From contig NZ_JADOBI010000005.1 of NCBI RefSeq assembly GCF_015644585.1, forward strand, positions 248,001-312,000: a stretch of 64,000 bases of DNA. The letters are read 5' to 3'. Positions 28,287-38,070 of this stretch are shown here, piece by piece (position 1 is the first letter of the stretch; every line of letters begins with the position of its first letter). Made by a program: the position numbers and the translations under genes. Under the pieces are notes generated by a model, which ran no database searches, was not told the origin of the DNA, and saw only the letters and a program-made list of their open reading frames with translations. The stretch is from Rahnella laticis (lineage in GTDB: Bacteria > Pseudomonadota > Gammaproteobacteria > Enterobacterales > Enterobacteriaceae).

Positions 28287-28869
28287 TGCAGGGCACGTTT
28301 TTCATTCATGCTTTGCCCCTCCTTTTCGGCAGGATATTCGCCTGCCGAATCCATCAAATGTAAATGCCTCCGCCTTCTAACCGCCATAAGTCGTACTAAT
28401 CTTATTTTCAACCGGAAATTTAGTGTTAAAACGAGAGGCAGATCACATCAGGTTATTTGCTGCTCTGGTCACAACTTCACCCACCATGCTTTGATTCATA
28501 AAACCCCGCAACAGCCACCATCAACCAGAGATATTCACTGCATATTCACGCTTTTTCAGCCGATGAACCCACTTATGACTTTTCATGTAAAACAATAACG
28601 AATTACACTTCCGGATTATTATTCATACAACATTTTCACATTGTCTATTTAGAAAACATAAACGTTAATTCTGCATAACATTTCGAACATAGTTTAATCA
28701 GGACGGATAAGTTAAATGTAACGATACATTTCAAACTCCTTGCCTCATTTATGAAGATAGTGAACATTACCTGCCGTCATCCCATCTTATAACAATGCAA
28801 AGGGTGCTTATTTCGCGCCACTTATGCGTTTTCGCCATTCACGGGCGAAAGGAATAAACAGAGGTACGA
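28287..28869. other. Long AT-rich intergenic region upstream of dtpA
   Basis: About 580 bp without a credible gene. A perfect 9-bp hairpin, TTCGGCAGG and CCTGCCGAA (28325-28349), lies 40 bases after the CMD gene and may mark its 3' end. The AT-rich 28580-28760 stretch probably holds the dtpA promoter and regulator sites; none could be assigned. Confidence 0.4.
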
Positions 28870-30381
28870 GTGTCAACTGCAAACAAAACACCAAATAATG
28901 AAAGCGTGAGTCTTAACGCGTTCAAGCAGCCAAAAGCGTTTTATCTGATCTTCTCCATCGAATTGTGGGAACGTTTCGGTTACTACGGCCTGCAAGGGAT
29001 CATGGCAGTTTACCTGGTCAAAATGCTTGGCCTGAGTGAAGCTGACTCCATTACCCTCTTCTCCTCATTCAGTGCGCTTGTGTATGGCTTCGTGGCTATC
29101 GGCGGCTGGCTGGGCGATAAAGTGCTGGGTTCGAAACGCGTGATCGTGCTGGGTGCGATCGTGCTGGCGTTGGGTTATTCATTCGTTGCCTATTCCGGCC
29201 ACGAAATCTTCTGGGTTTATCTGGGTATGGCGACTATCGCCGTCGGCAGCGGCCTGTTTAAAGCAAATCCATCCTCATTGCTTTCTACCTGCTACGAAAA
29301 AGATGACCCGCGTCTTGATGGCGCATTCACCATGTATTACATGTCGGTCAACATCGGTTCATTCTTCTCTATGCTCGCCACACCTTGGCTTGCCGCGAAG
29401 TATGGCTGGAGCGTCGCGTTCTCCCTGAGCGTCGTCGGTATGCTGATCACTATCGTGAACTTCCTGTTCTGCCGTAAATGGGTGAAACGTCAGGGTTCAA
29501 AACCAGACTTCGCGCCACTTCAGTTCCAAAAATTGCTAATGGTGCTGGTTGGCGTCGTGGCGCTGGTGTTTGTTTCCAGCTGGTTGCTGCATAACCAAAC
29601 CATCGCACGTATGGTTCTGGGTGTGGTTTCTGTCGGTATCATCATTGTGTTTGCGAAAGAAACCTTCGCCATGCAAGGCATCGCACGTCGTAAGATGATT
29701 GTGGCGTTCCTGCTGATGATGGAAGCGGTGGTGTTCTTCGTGCTGTACAGCCAGATGCCAACGTCTCTGAACTTCTTCGCTATTCATAACGTCGGTCACG
29801 ATCTGCTGGGTATCAGCTTCCAGCCTGAGCAATTCCAGGCACTGAACCCGTTCTGGATCATGGTTGCCAGCCCGATTCTGGCGGCTGTTTACACCAAAGT
29901 GGGTGACCGCATGCCAATGCCGCATAAATTTGCGATTGGTATGGTGCTGTGTTCAGGTGCGTTCCTGGTGCTGCCGTGGGGTGCAAGCCTCGCCAACGAA
30001 CACGGGATCGTGTCTGTTAACTGGCTGGTGCTGAGCTATGCGTTGCAGAGTATCGGAGAGCTGATGATTTCTGGTCTGGGTCTGGCGATGGTGGCACAGC
30101 TGGTTCCACAACGTCTGATGGGCTTCATCATGGGCGCATGGTTCCTGACAACCGCCGCAGCGGCGATTATCGCGGGTTATGTTGCGAACCTGACAGCGGT
30201 TCCTGCGGATATCGATGATGCACACGCTTCACTGGCAATCTACAGCCACGTGTTCCTGCAAATTGGTATCGCGACCGGTGTGATTGCAGTCCTGATGCTG
30301 GTTACCGCATCTAAATTGCACCGCATGACACTTGACCGCGAAACTGACGAAAAAAAGCCTGAACTGGCTTCCGCTCAGTAA
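28870..30381 (+). CDS. dtpA: Dipeptide/tripeptide:H+ symporter DtpA
   Basis: A 503-residue POT/PTR family transporter (E. coli DtpA 500). It begins at GTG 28870 with AGAGG upstream; the protein start [20 protein letters not shown] mirrors E. coli. The ExxER-type motif [22 protein letters not shown] and the PTR2 signature [16 protein letters not shown] are present, with 14 predicted membrane spans. It imports di- and tripeptides with protons. In E. coli gstA follows directly; here an ~8.5-kb block intervenes. Confidence 0.96.
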   Translation: MSTANKTPNNESVSLNAFKQPKAFYLIFSIELWERFGYYGLQGIMAVYLVKMLGLSEADSITLFSSFSALVYGFVAIGGWLGDKVLGSKRVIVLGAIVLALGYSFVAYSGHEIFWVYLGMATIAVGSGLFKANPSSLLSTCYEKDDPRLDGAFTMYYMSVNIGSFFSMLATPWLAAKYGWSVAFSLSVVGMLITIVNFLFCRKWVKRQGSKPDFAPLQFQKLLMVLVGVVALVFVSSWLLHNQTIARMVLGVVSVGIIIVFAKETFAMQGIARRKMIVAFLLMMEAVVFFVLYSQMPTSLNFFAIHNVGHDLLGISFQPEQFQALNPFWIMVASPILAAVYTKVGDRMPMPHKFAIGMVLCSGAFLVLPWGASLANEHGIVSVNWLVLSYALQSIGELMISGLGLAMVAQLVPQRLMGFIMGAWFLTTAAAAIIAGYVANLTAVPADIDDAHASLAIYSHVFLQIGIATGVIAVLMLVTASKLHRMTLDRETDEKKPELASAQ

Positions 30382-30405
30382 TCGAAGACGGTTTACCGTG
30401 TTGAT

Positions 30406-30434
30406 AAACGCTTCCTCCGGGAAGCGTTTTTTTT
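30406..30434 (+). terminator. Terminator of dtpA
   Basis: CGCTTCC (30409-30415) pairs with GGAAGCG (30420-30426), followed by eight T. Confidence 0.88.
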
Positions 30435-30477
30435 GCAAGAAATTTAGCAAACATCTTGATTGTGTTAGGATTGCGTA

Positions 30478-31062
30478 ATGCATCCTGACGAAAACAACAA
30501 AATGATGATAAACGAAAACCACAAACCCTATGAGCAATTAACCCGTTATTTAGCCGCGGATATCCTTAAGAATAAAAAACCATTTTCCTGGCGGCGGGTA
30601 ATACTCAGATGTATTAAACAACCTCAACACCGGTACATTTTCTGGTGGCGTATTGCGAGTTATTTGTATGGCACTGAAAGCCATTTTTGTAAATCCCGCG
30701 CACGAAAGTTGAATTATTCGCTAATCAGAAAGTATGGCATAGAGATCATGCTGGGCGCGCAGGTCGGAGAAGGGATCAGGCTTCCGCATCTTACCGGCAT
30801 CGTGATTAATCCCCATTGTATTATTGGGAAAAATGTCCGGGTCCGGCAAAATACGACGATCGGCATTAAAGTTGATGAGGGGACAAGACAAATAATGATT
30901 GGTGACAATGTCGATATTGGTGCGAATTGCTGCATTATCGGGAATGGCATTACGATTGGTCATAACGTCACCATTGGCGCGATGTCTTTTATCAACAAAG
31001 ATATTCCCGACAACGCCGTGTGTTATACGGAAAAGAGCGTCAAAATAATTATTAAACCTTGA
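30478..31062 (+). CDS. Hexapeptide-repeat acetyltransferase (serine acetyltransferase-like)
   Basis: A 194-residue left-handed beta-helix acyltransferase. The C-terminal half shows hexapeptide repeats (IGKNVRVRQNTTIGIK, IGDNVDIGANCCIIGN, ITIGHNVTIGAMSFI) and the CysE-type HLTGIVINP segment. It is shorter than CysE (273) and lacks its long N-terminal helical domain, so it more likely acetylates a sugar or other small acceptor. AGGA precedes ATG 30478; ATG 30502 is an alternative. It is more AT-rich than its neighbours, which hints at transfer. First gene of the accessory block; the acceptor is unknown. Confidence 0.75.
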   Translation: MHPDENNKMMINENHKPYEQLTRYLAADILKNKKPFSWRRVILRCIKQPQHRYIFWWRIASYLYGTESHFCKSRARKLNYSLIRKYGIEIMLGAQVGEGIRLPHLTGIVINPHCIIGKNVRVRQNTTIGIKVDEGTRQIMIGDNVDIGANCCIIGNGITIGHNVTIGAMSFINKDIPDNAVCYTEKSVKIIIKP

Positions 31063-31139
31063 GAGACGTGCATTTGACTAATGAAACTCTCTCAGATGAG
31101 TTCATTTTTAATTGTTCTCTCTAAAAATTTTACCCTATC

Positions 31140-33035
31140 TCATCCAAGATAATACCGCCCCTTCCCGCTCTGCTTCGCCCGGTACATCGCCGCATCGGCT
31201 CTGGCCATCAACGTATCGGGTAACAGAGGCTGGCGCGCGCGCCCGACCGCCACACCGATGCTCGCCGATAACGCCACCGGCACACCGGCCACGCGTTCGA
31301 TGGAGTGTAAGGCGCTCATCAGGCTGATACAAATGCGGCTGACATCATTTTCGGTGTTCACCAGATGCCCGAGTAAAACCGTAAATTCATCGCCCGCCAG
31401 CCGCGCCACAATGTCCTGTGAACGGAGATTATCGCGTAAGGTATGACCGAAAAATTTCAGGATCAAATCGCCAAATTCGTGCCCATAGGTGTCGTTGTAA
31501 GCTTTAAAGTTATCAATATCTAAAAAGAGTAATGCGATGTCTTTATCTGCTTTTTCTTGTTGTTTTGCGGCATAAATCAGTGACTGCTGGAACGCGCGCC
31601 GGTTAGGTAATCCGGTCAGTGAATCATGATTGGCCTCGAACTCAAGCTGCGCCTGAAGTTCTTTGATTTCGCTGATATCAGTGGAAAGACCGTAGTATCC
31701 GTTACGCACATCATCGCAGGGAATCAGCGTGGTGTGCAGAACGCCACCCTTGCCGTAACGGGAATCATCGGATAATTCAATTTCGTAGCTGACCGTCATG
31801 CCCTGCAAAACCTGCCGGATATAGGGCTGAATTTTTTCGTAACTCTCGTACCCCACCACATCCCTGACCTGCTGCCCGTTGACTTTGTTTTCTTCCACGC
31901 CGTACCAGTTCGCGTGGAAATGGTTCACAAACGTATATTGTTCATTGGCATCCACGTGGCAAATCAGGGCCGGAATGTTATCGGTTATGGCCCTGAGGCG
32001 ATTTTTACTTTCAGTCAGCTCGCGTTCGCGGGTCAGGCGCTGCGCTATTTCCTGATGAAGCTGGTCCATCGCCATCTGAAGCTCGTGCGTGCGCGCGGCC
32101 ACGCGTCGCTCCAGATCTTCCTGTAAGGAATAGAGCGCCTGTTCGATATGCTTTCGTTCAGTGATATCGCTGATGACGACGATATAGTGGTGCGCGTCAC
32201 CGGATGCATTACGTACCAGCGACGCCGTCAGCGTAACCCAAAGCGTGCCGCCGTCCGCGCGCTGTAGCAGTTTTTCAACGCTGAAACTGTTGATTTCACC
32301 CGACAGCAGGCGCGGTATGAGAATATTTTCAGCGTAGAGGTCGTCCGGATGAGTAACATCGTGGAGTAAGCAGGTCCGCAGCTGATATTCGGCGTAACCG
32401 AGCATGTTGCAAACCTGCGGATTGATGCGTAACCAGCGCCAGTCCAGCCCGACGAGAGAGAAACCGACTGCTGCGTGGGCAAACGTCTGCTCAAATAAGG
32501 CTTCGCTTTTGGCGAGGTTGTCTTCCACCCGCGCGGTGTACTGGCGGTTTTCCAGGTGAAAGATGTAGCTTTGTACCAGCGCAGTCATGTCCGTCAGCGT
32601 CTGCTGATCTTCTTCGCTCCACTCCCGCGTGCGGTCGTCAATCAGGCACAACGCACCGAGCGCCACGCCCTCCTTTGAGTACAGTGCACAGCCTGCGTAA
32701 AAGACAATGTGGGGATCACCGGCCACCAGCGGGTTGTCGTGAAAGCGTAAATCCAGCCGCGCATCCCGGACAATCAGCGGACATTGCTGGAGAATAGTGT
32801 GGCCACAAAACGAGGTATCGCGGGGAGACTCACTGATATCAACGCCGGTGTGGGACAAAAACCATTGCCGGTCAGCATCGATCAGTGAAACAACGACGGC
32901 TTTTGCCTGAAACTGGCGGGCTGCCATCCGGGTAATGCGGTCGATTTCCTCAATTCTGGGGGAATCTACTATGCCCAGAGAAGCCAGTATGGCAAGACGA
33001 GCTTGTTCATCAACTGCCTGTTGAGGGACTAACAT
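31140..33035 (-). CDS. Diguanylate cyclase with GAF-PAS-PAS-GGDEF architecture
   Basis: A 631-residue soluble signalling protein: GAF domain at ~20-160 (FYAGCALYSKEGVALGALCLID), PAS at ~175-300 (ending ISDITERK), a coiled coil, a second PAS at ~335-455, and GGDEF at ~460-630. The catalytic loop reads LAGDEF (Ala for the first Gly, tolerated in active enzymes). The metal/GTP segment FLDIDNFKAYND is intact. An I-site RSQD lies five residues before the loop, so product inhibition by c-di-GMP is expected. It probably makes c-di-GMP in response to a cytoplasmic ligand or redox cue. Confidence 0.88.
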   Translation of the reverse strand: MLVPQQAVDEQARLAILASLGIVDSPRIEEIDRITRMAARQFQAKAVVVSLIDADRQWFLSHTGVDISESPRDTSFCGHTILQQCPLIVRDARLDLRFHDNPLVAGDPHIVFYAGCALYSKEGVALGALCLIDDRTREWSEEDQQTLTDMTALVQSYIFHLENRQYTARVEDNLAKSEALFEQTFAHAAVGFSLVGLDWRWLRINPQVCNMLGYAEYQLRTCLLHDVTHPDDLYAENILIPRLLSGEINSFSVEKLLQRADGGTLWVTLTASLVRNASGDAHHYIVVISDITERKHIEQALYSLQEDLERRVAARTHELQMAMDQLHQEIAQRLTRERELTESKNRLRAITDNIPALICHVDANEQYTFVNHFHANWYGVEENKVNGQQVRDVVGYESYEKIQPYIRQVLQGMTVSYEIELSDDSRYGKGGVLHTTLIPCDDVRNGYYGLSTDISEIKELQAQLEFEANHDSLTGLPNRRAFQQSLIYAAKQQEKADKDIALLFLDIDNFKAYNDTYGHEFGDLILKFFGHTLRDNLRSQDIVARLAGDEFTVLLGHLVNTENDVSRICISLMSALHSIERVAGVPVALSASIGVAVGRARQPLLPDTLMARADAAMYRAKQSGKGRYYLG

Positions 33036-33199
33036 AATGCACTCTCAATGATTACTGGTGAATATTCCACCAAGTCTACTGTGTTTAACCGGAAAAACGG
33101 CCCTGATTCAGCCCTTCACGGGCAAAATTCAGAATAGTGACAGATCACGAAATGCATATAATTTTAACAAATTTCGTACAAGGTTCGACAAATCAACCA

Positions 33200-34231
33200 T
33201 TAAAGTGAACTGACCCAGTTCACATGCGTGGCATCAGCCTGTCCGGATTGTTCTGAGTCGCGGCGATATTTCTCCCGCATCTCTGATGGCGTGGTGCCGT
33301 AAAACTCATGGAAGTACCGGCGCAGCGCGCTCAGTTCAAGGCCGCAATGGCGTGCAATGGCCGCCAGACTTTGGTCTGACATCGAAGATGTGCGTAATAA
33401 ACGTTTTGCCAGCAGAAGACGACGGCTGCGTATAAATTGCGCAATACCGCCAAGCGGCTCAAATAACCGGTACAAACCCGATCGTGAAATCGCGAAGTTT
33501 TTACATAAGACGTCGATGCTGATGGGCTTGCTAAGATGCTTCTCAATGTAAAGGCAGATCCTTTCCAGCCGCGCACTTTGCTCAAACGGATGTTCGACTT
33601 TTTTACCCGCCACCAGATGCAGCGTTTGTAAAAACACCGAGGCTGCACCTTCACCGGTGCTCAGCACTTCCTGTTCCGTCATCTGATCAAAAACCTGCAC
33701 CATCGTCGCAAAGTGGTTACGCAAAATGATGTTTACTGGCGAGGCCGCAGGAATACGCTTGCCATGCAGCGAGGCTATATCGACATTAAAGTGCAGGCTG
33801 TGCTTGGGCATAATAATGTACTGATACGAGCCAAGACGCGGCTTACTTTCACCAGGATAAACGTGGATTTTGATGGGCTGCGACATATCCTGAATCAGGA
33901 TATCGCCCTGAATTAATTCGAAACGTTCACCAAAACACTGGCATGACATCCCGCCGACAATCACGATAAAGATTACGATGTGATCCGGCATCGAAAACAA
34001 GTTGCCATACTGCCGGTTGATGTCGTGCTCGCTGACCGTCAGTACGCCGCCGATGACGCGGCCAAAATTGTAACCGGTGACGCCCCAGTCAAACTCTTCG
34101 CGGTGGCGATCCGGCAGTTCCAGTTTAAAACCGGCGCTGGACATCCCGTCTTCCCATTCGTAAAAACGGGTTTCGAAGTCCTGATAAATGTTGGCACCGT
34201 CAACGATCTTTCGTGATGATGAATCGCTCAT
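33200..34231 (-). CDS. AraC-family transcriptional regulator
   Basis: A 343-residue regulator. The N-terminal ~200 residues resemble the AraC-binding-like (FeaR-type) sensory domain. The C-terminal ~100 hold two helix-turn-helix units (ISIDVLCKNFAISRSGLYRLF and SLAAIARHCGLELSALRRYFHEFYGTTPSEMR). The start is ATG 34231 (protein MSDSSSRK), with GGTGAG upstream; the frame extends to 34291. Targets are unknown; candidates are its neighbours in the accessory block. The last ~20 residues are non-conserved. Confidence 0.85.
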   Translation of the reverse strand: MSDSSSRKIVDGANIYQDFETRFYEWEDGMSSAGFKLELPDRHREEFDWGVTGYNFGRVIGGVLTVSEHDINRQYGNLFSMPDHIVIFIVIVGGMSCQCFGERFELIQGDILIQDMSQPIKIHVYPGESKPRLGSYQYIIMPKHSLHFNVDIASLHGKRIPAASPVNIILRNHFATMVQVFDQMTEQEVLSTGEGAASVFLQTLHLVAGKKVEHPFEQSARLERICLYIEKHLSKPISIDVLCKNFAISRSGLYRLFEPLGGIAQFIRSRRLLLAKRLLRTSSMSDQSLAAIARHCGLELSALRRYFHEFYGTTPSEMREKYRRDSEQSGQADATHVNWVSSL

Positions 34232-34536
34232 TATCTCACCGAAAATTAAGATTATTCCGAAACGATAATCTACGTCATACTGAGAAATCAATGCTCAGCA
34301 GAAATTGATAATACTTTTTCACCAAAAACGACTATTTTCTGCATCCGACAAGTCCAGGCAAAAGACTGTGAAATCAGTCAATAAGCGCGGTTATTCGGTC
34401 GATTGCTTCAGTGTTTACTCCGCGATAATTATTTTCGAATCAGTTAATATCGCATTGAAGCTTTTCACTTTTGTGATTTGCTAATCTTTTAAGAAGCACG
34501 ACTAAGCTTTTCACTCACTCCCACCAGGAAATTGCG
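34232..34536. promoter_or_regulatory. Divergent AT-rich control region with a 12-bp direct repeat
   Basis: This 305-bp gap separates the AraC gene and the small membrane protein gene. AAGCTTTTCACT occurs at 34458-34469 and again at 34504-34515, 46 bp apart (about 4.4 turns). The repeats lie just upstream of the small gene and could be regulator sites. Confidence 0.4.
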
Positions 34537-34806
34537 ATGGATAAACGAAAAGTCCTGGATGAAGGACGTCAGCTCAAACGCCTGAATGCAGAAACCCGCC
34601 GGCATGCGCATATGCATAAATGGTTCGCTATCGTGGCGGCTCTCGATTGTGTACTGGTCATTTTCTACGATCAGGACATGCGTAATATCGTCTTCTCGGC
34701 GGGTGTTTGCGTGGTATGTACCTATTTATGGCTGAAAGGCAGGAAACAATCCCGTAGCTACCGGCGCGAGTGGGACGCCAAATTCGGCACAAAAAAACAG
34801 CTCTGA
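34537..34806 (+). CDS. Small two-helix membrane protein of unknown function
   Basis: An 89-residue product that I do not recognise. A strongly basic N-terminus (KRKVLDEGRQLKRLNAETRRHAHMHK) is followed by two hydrophobic segments (~29-42 and ~50-66) and a basic C-terminus (RKQSRSYRREWDAKFGTKKQL), predicting an inner-membrane hairpin with both ends inside. CAGGAAA precedes the ATG at good distance. It sits between an AraC regulator and a membrane diguanylate cyclase; a link to c-di-GMP signalling is speculation. Confidence 0.65.
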   Translation: MDKRKVLDEGRQLKRLNAETRRHAHMHKWFAIVAALDCVLVIFYDQDMRNIVFSAGVCVVCTYLWLKGRKQSRSYRREWDAKFGTKKQL

Positions 34807-34948
34807 AATCATTTCGTCGGCTTTAGCTGCTCTTCCCTTATTCCTTTCATAAAGAAATTCCTAATTTTTACGAAAGTGTTTCTGTTCCGACCTGATAATC
34901 GGCCAAAATAACATTTGGCATACCCGCAAATAACAACTCATACAATTT

Positions 34949-36082
34949 ATGCATCTCGACGTTTACACGTTATTTATTTTCGAACTTTATATTCTCATTC
35001 TGCTGACCGGTGTCATGCTTTTTGCGTGGATCGGCGGCCGCAGGGATCCGACGCTCGGACTGATGGCGCTCATGCTGGCTTTCGCTACGGCGGGAACACA
35101 GCTCAGCAGTATGCGCTCTGATGTGAACGATATAATTCCGGTTTTGTTCAGTAACCTGCTGATATTGCTTTGCTATGGAATTATGTGGTCGGCTGTCAGG
35201 GTATTTACGGACCGCCGGATTATCCTCCCCGGCGTATTCGCCGGGCCGCTGATCTGGGCATTTTTCTGCCTTTCTCCGGATTTCTATCACAGCCTTTCTC
35301 AGCGGATTTTACTGACATCCATACTGACCGCTGCGTATACGCTGATGACCACCGTGGAGCTGTGGCACGTCCGCAGGCAGCTGAACGTTACCTTCTGGCC
35401 TGCACTGCCACTCAGCCTGTTTCATGCGGGGTTCTATCTGATGCGGCCGGTGTTTGATGACGGCCTGCCTTACGCCGAAATGGCCGGAGGTCACAGCAGC
35501 GGATTCTTCGCCATACTCATTTTCGAAGCGATTCTTTACGCCATCTGCCTGACCTTTATCATTCTTGCCATGGTGTATGAACGCGGACAACTGAGCTACA
35601 AACTGGCTTCGCTGCGGGATCCGCTGACCGGAGTTGGAAACCGTCGCGCGTTTCTGGAATTTGGTAACGAATTGATCAGGAAGCGTAAAAACTGCACCTT
35701 ACCGCTGCAATTAATGTTATTTGATTTGGACAATTTTAAAAAACTGAATGATCAGTACGGTCATGCAGGCGGTGATTCCGCGCTTATTTTCTTTTGCAGT
35801 ATCGTTAATTCCCTGCTGGAAAAGAAAGATGTATTTGCCCGTATCGGCGGTGAAGAATTTGCCTGTCTGACAAGCCAGCCTAAAGAACAGGCCATAAAAT
35901 TGGCAGAAACGATTCGTTTCCGGCTGGCACAAAGTTCGCAGCACAATATTCCAATGACCGTCAGCGTCGGTATTGCGTTCAGCGATCTGAATCAGGACAC
36001 GATTTCTCACTTATTGATCCAGGCAGATCATGCTTTGTATCGGGCTAAATCTGCGGGTAAGAACCGGATTGAACTGAGTTGA
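34949..36082 (+). CDS. Membrane-anchored diguanylate cyclase
   Basis: A 377-residue protein with six to seven hydrophobic segments in residues ~1-205 (MASE-like sensor, family not named) and a C-terminal GGDEF domain (~215-377). The active loop is RIGGEEF and the metal/GTP segment FDLDNFKKLNDQYGH is intact, so it should make c-di-GMP. The usual I-site RxxD position reads EKKD, lacking the arginine, so product inhibition is probably weak or absent. The ribosome site is poor. Confidence 0.87.
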   Translation: MHLDVYTLFIFELYILILLTGVMLFAWIGGRRDPTLGLMALMLAFATAGTQLSSMRSDVNDIIPVLFSNLLILLCYGIMWSAVRVFTDRRIILPGVFAGPLIWAFFCLSPDFYHSLSQRILLTSILTAAYTLMTTVELWHVRRQLNVTFWPALPLSLFHAGFYLMRPVFDDGLPYAEMAGGHSSGFFAILIFEAILYAICLTFIILAMVYERGQLSYKLASLRDPLTGVGNRRAFLEFGNELIRKRKNCTLPLQLMLFDLDNFKKLNDQYGHAGGDSALIFFCSIVNSLLEKKDVFARIGGEEFACLTSQPKEQAIKLAETIRFRLAQSSQHNIPMTVSVGIAFSDLNQDTISHLLIQADHALYRAKSAGKNRIELS

Positions 36083-36272
36083 TCGTTATTCACCCGAACA
36101 TTATATCGAATACCTTACTTAGGGCGTGATAACCAATTGAATTTTCAAATTTAATAACAACGGTAATAATCTCATCCAAATGTGAGTAATAATTGCAAAA
36201 ACAACCTGATGAGGTTACTGGCTAAAAAATGTTGCCAGAACACACTCATTTCCTGCTCGGGGTATTTAACTC

Positions 36273-37946
36273 ATGCTTACTGATATTGCGATATGCCAGG
36301 CAGTTCTTGATGCTCTTCCCGAAGCGACGGTACTTAAAGACGACGAACGCAAACTGGTATTTCTGAATCAGAAAGCCAGCGAGTTCTATGGCCGCACGCG
36401 TGAAGAACTGATCGGCCAGGACGTCTCTTTTTTTACCGATCCTGAGCAGGCAGCCCGTCAGCGTGAGCGTGATATTGAAGTGCTGGTCACCGGCGAAAAG
36501 ACGGTGAACGAAGAAACGCTGGTCGATCCATCCGGTAAGCGTCGTAGTGTTCTGGTACGTAAGTCCCGCGTTACGCTGGAGACCCGCCATTTTATTCTGA
36601 CGTCCATTATGGACATTTCCCTGTTACGCAGTTCAGAAGCGCAGATCCGTTATCTTGCCCGCCACGATGTGTTAACCGGTCTGCCGAACCGGACCGCCCT
36701 GAGTGAAGAACTGAGCCAGATTGCCGCACAACGAATGTACCGCCCCGAGCCTTACGCCCTTTTCCTGTTAAATCTTAACGACTTTAATTACATCAACGAT
36801 ACCTATGGCTATCAGGCTGGCGACGCTATTTTATGTGAATTTGGTCAGCGTCTGCGCAACGAAGTCGGTAACAACGGCACCGTTTCCCGGATTGGCGGCG
36901 ACGAGTTTTCCATTATTTTGCGTAACAACCCGACCAGTGAAATGGCCAATAATCTGGCCCTCGAAATCCTGGTGATGATGCGCCAGCCGTTTACGCTGAC
37001 CCGCGCCAATCCGATGATCACCATTTCTTTCGGCATCGTGATGTTTGGTGCCGAGAATATTACTGCCGGCGAAATTATGCGCCGGGGAAATACCGCCTTG
37101 CTGGAAGCCAAGCAGCGCGGCAAAAATATGTTCTCGTTCTACTCTGAACTGCTTGATGCCAGCAGCGTGAGTAAACGTATCATGGTGAAAGCACTGGCCG
37201 AATCGCTGGCAAAAGACGGCGATTTGTCCTGCGTCTATCAGCCGATTTTGCGCAGCCGCGACGAAAAGGTGGTATGCGTTGAAGCCCTCGCCCGCTGGAA
37301 CCACGGCGTACTCGGACAGGTTTCACCAGTGCAGTTTATTGCGCTTGCGGAAGAAACCGGGCTGGTGATTCAGCTGGGTGAAATCGTCCTGCGACAGGCT
37401 TGCCGGGATATCAAAAACTTTGAGCAGCTCAATCTGGCGATTAACGTTTCTGCCGTGCAGCTCGGTGAGCCGGATTTCGGGCCGCGTTTTCTGGCCGTGC
37501 TGGAAGAAGAGGATTTCCCGCCTTCGCGGCTTGAGCTGGAACTGACCGAAACGTCAGTCATGAACGCCAATGCGAACAGCCTCAGTCAGCTGGCGAAACT
37601 GCGCAAACTGGGCGTTAAAATCTCTCTGGACGATTTCGGCACCGGCTATTCCAGCCTGAGTCTGCTGAAAGATATCTCCGTGGACAGCGTAAAAATCGAC
37701 CGTTCGTTTGTGCAGTACGTCACAGAAGTGAATGATACTGCCGCCATCGTCACGGCGGTCTCTCAGCTCGGCAATAAAATGCATCTCAACGTGATTGCGG
37801 AAGGCGTGGAAAATCAGCTGCAAAAATCGTTCCTGGTTTCAGCGGGTTGCTCACATCTCCAGGGCTATCTTTTTTCGCGTCCCGTGACCGTCGAAGTGTT
37901 AAACAGTTTGTTGAGTAATGAAATGGATATGTTAGCCGGTACATAA
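36273..37946 (+). CDS. PAS-GGDEF-EAL protein, probable c-di-GMP phosphodiesterase
   Basis: A 557-residue protein: PAS at ~8-125, GGDEF at ~130-295, EAL at ~305-550. The EAL domain keeps VEALARWNH, the ELTET glutamate, DDFGTGYSSLS, KIDRSFV and AEGVE, so hydrolysis is likely. The GGDEF loop RIGGDEF is intact, but the metal-binding stretch reads LNLNDFNYIND instead of LDLDxFKxIND. Asn replaces the first metal-ligand Asp and the phosphate-contact Lys, so the cyclase half is probably inactive and may act as a GTP-binding regulator. Confidence 0.87.
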   Translation: MLTDIAICQAVLDALPEATVLKDDERKLVFLNQKASEFYGRTREELIGQDVSFFTDPEQAARQRERDIEVLVTGEKTVNEETLVDPSGKRRSVLVRKSRVTLETRHFILTSIMDISLLRSSEAQIRYLARHDVLTGLPNRTALSEELSQIAAQRMYRPEPYALFLLNLNDFNYINDTYGYQAGDAILCEFGQRLRNEVGNNGTVSRIGGDEFSIILRNNPTSEMANNLALEILVMMRQPFTLTRANPMITISFGIVMFGAENITAGEIMRRGNTALLEAKQRGKNMFSFYSELLDASSVSKRIMVKALAESLAKDGDLSCVYQPILRSRDEKVVCVEALARWNHGVLGQVSPVQFIALAEETGLVIQLGEIVLRQACRDIKNFEQLNLAINVSAVQLGEPDFGPRFLAVLEEEDFPPSRLELELTETSVMNANANSLSQLAKLRKLGVKISLDDFGTGYSSLSLLKDISVDSVKIDRSFVQYVTEVNDTAAIVTAVSQLGNKMHLNVIAEGVENQLQKSFLVSAGCSHLQGYLFSRPVTVEVLNSLLSNEMDMLAGT

Positions 37947-38070
37947 AACCCGCAACCATAAGCACCATAGATAACTCAAAACACCTTATTAATTCATTCA
38001 ATTGGCGCTCGTCCCTGTTTTACTGACATGATCCGAGGCTGATAAAACACGCCGTTTAAGGAATTTCAAC

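Noticed and set aside
28308..28598. 96-codon ORF in the dtpA upstream region
   Set aside because: Composition looks non-coding, there is no ribosome site, and it spans a perfect hairpin. Treated as intergenic.
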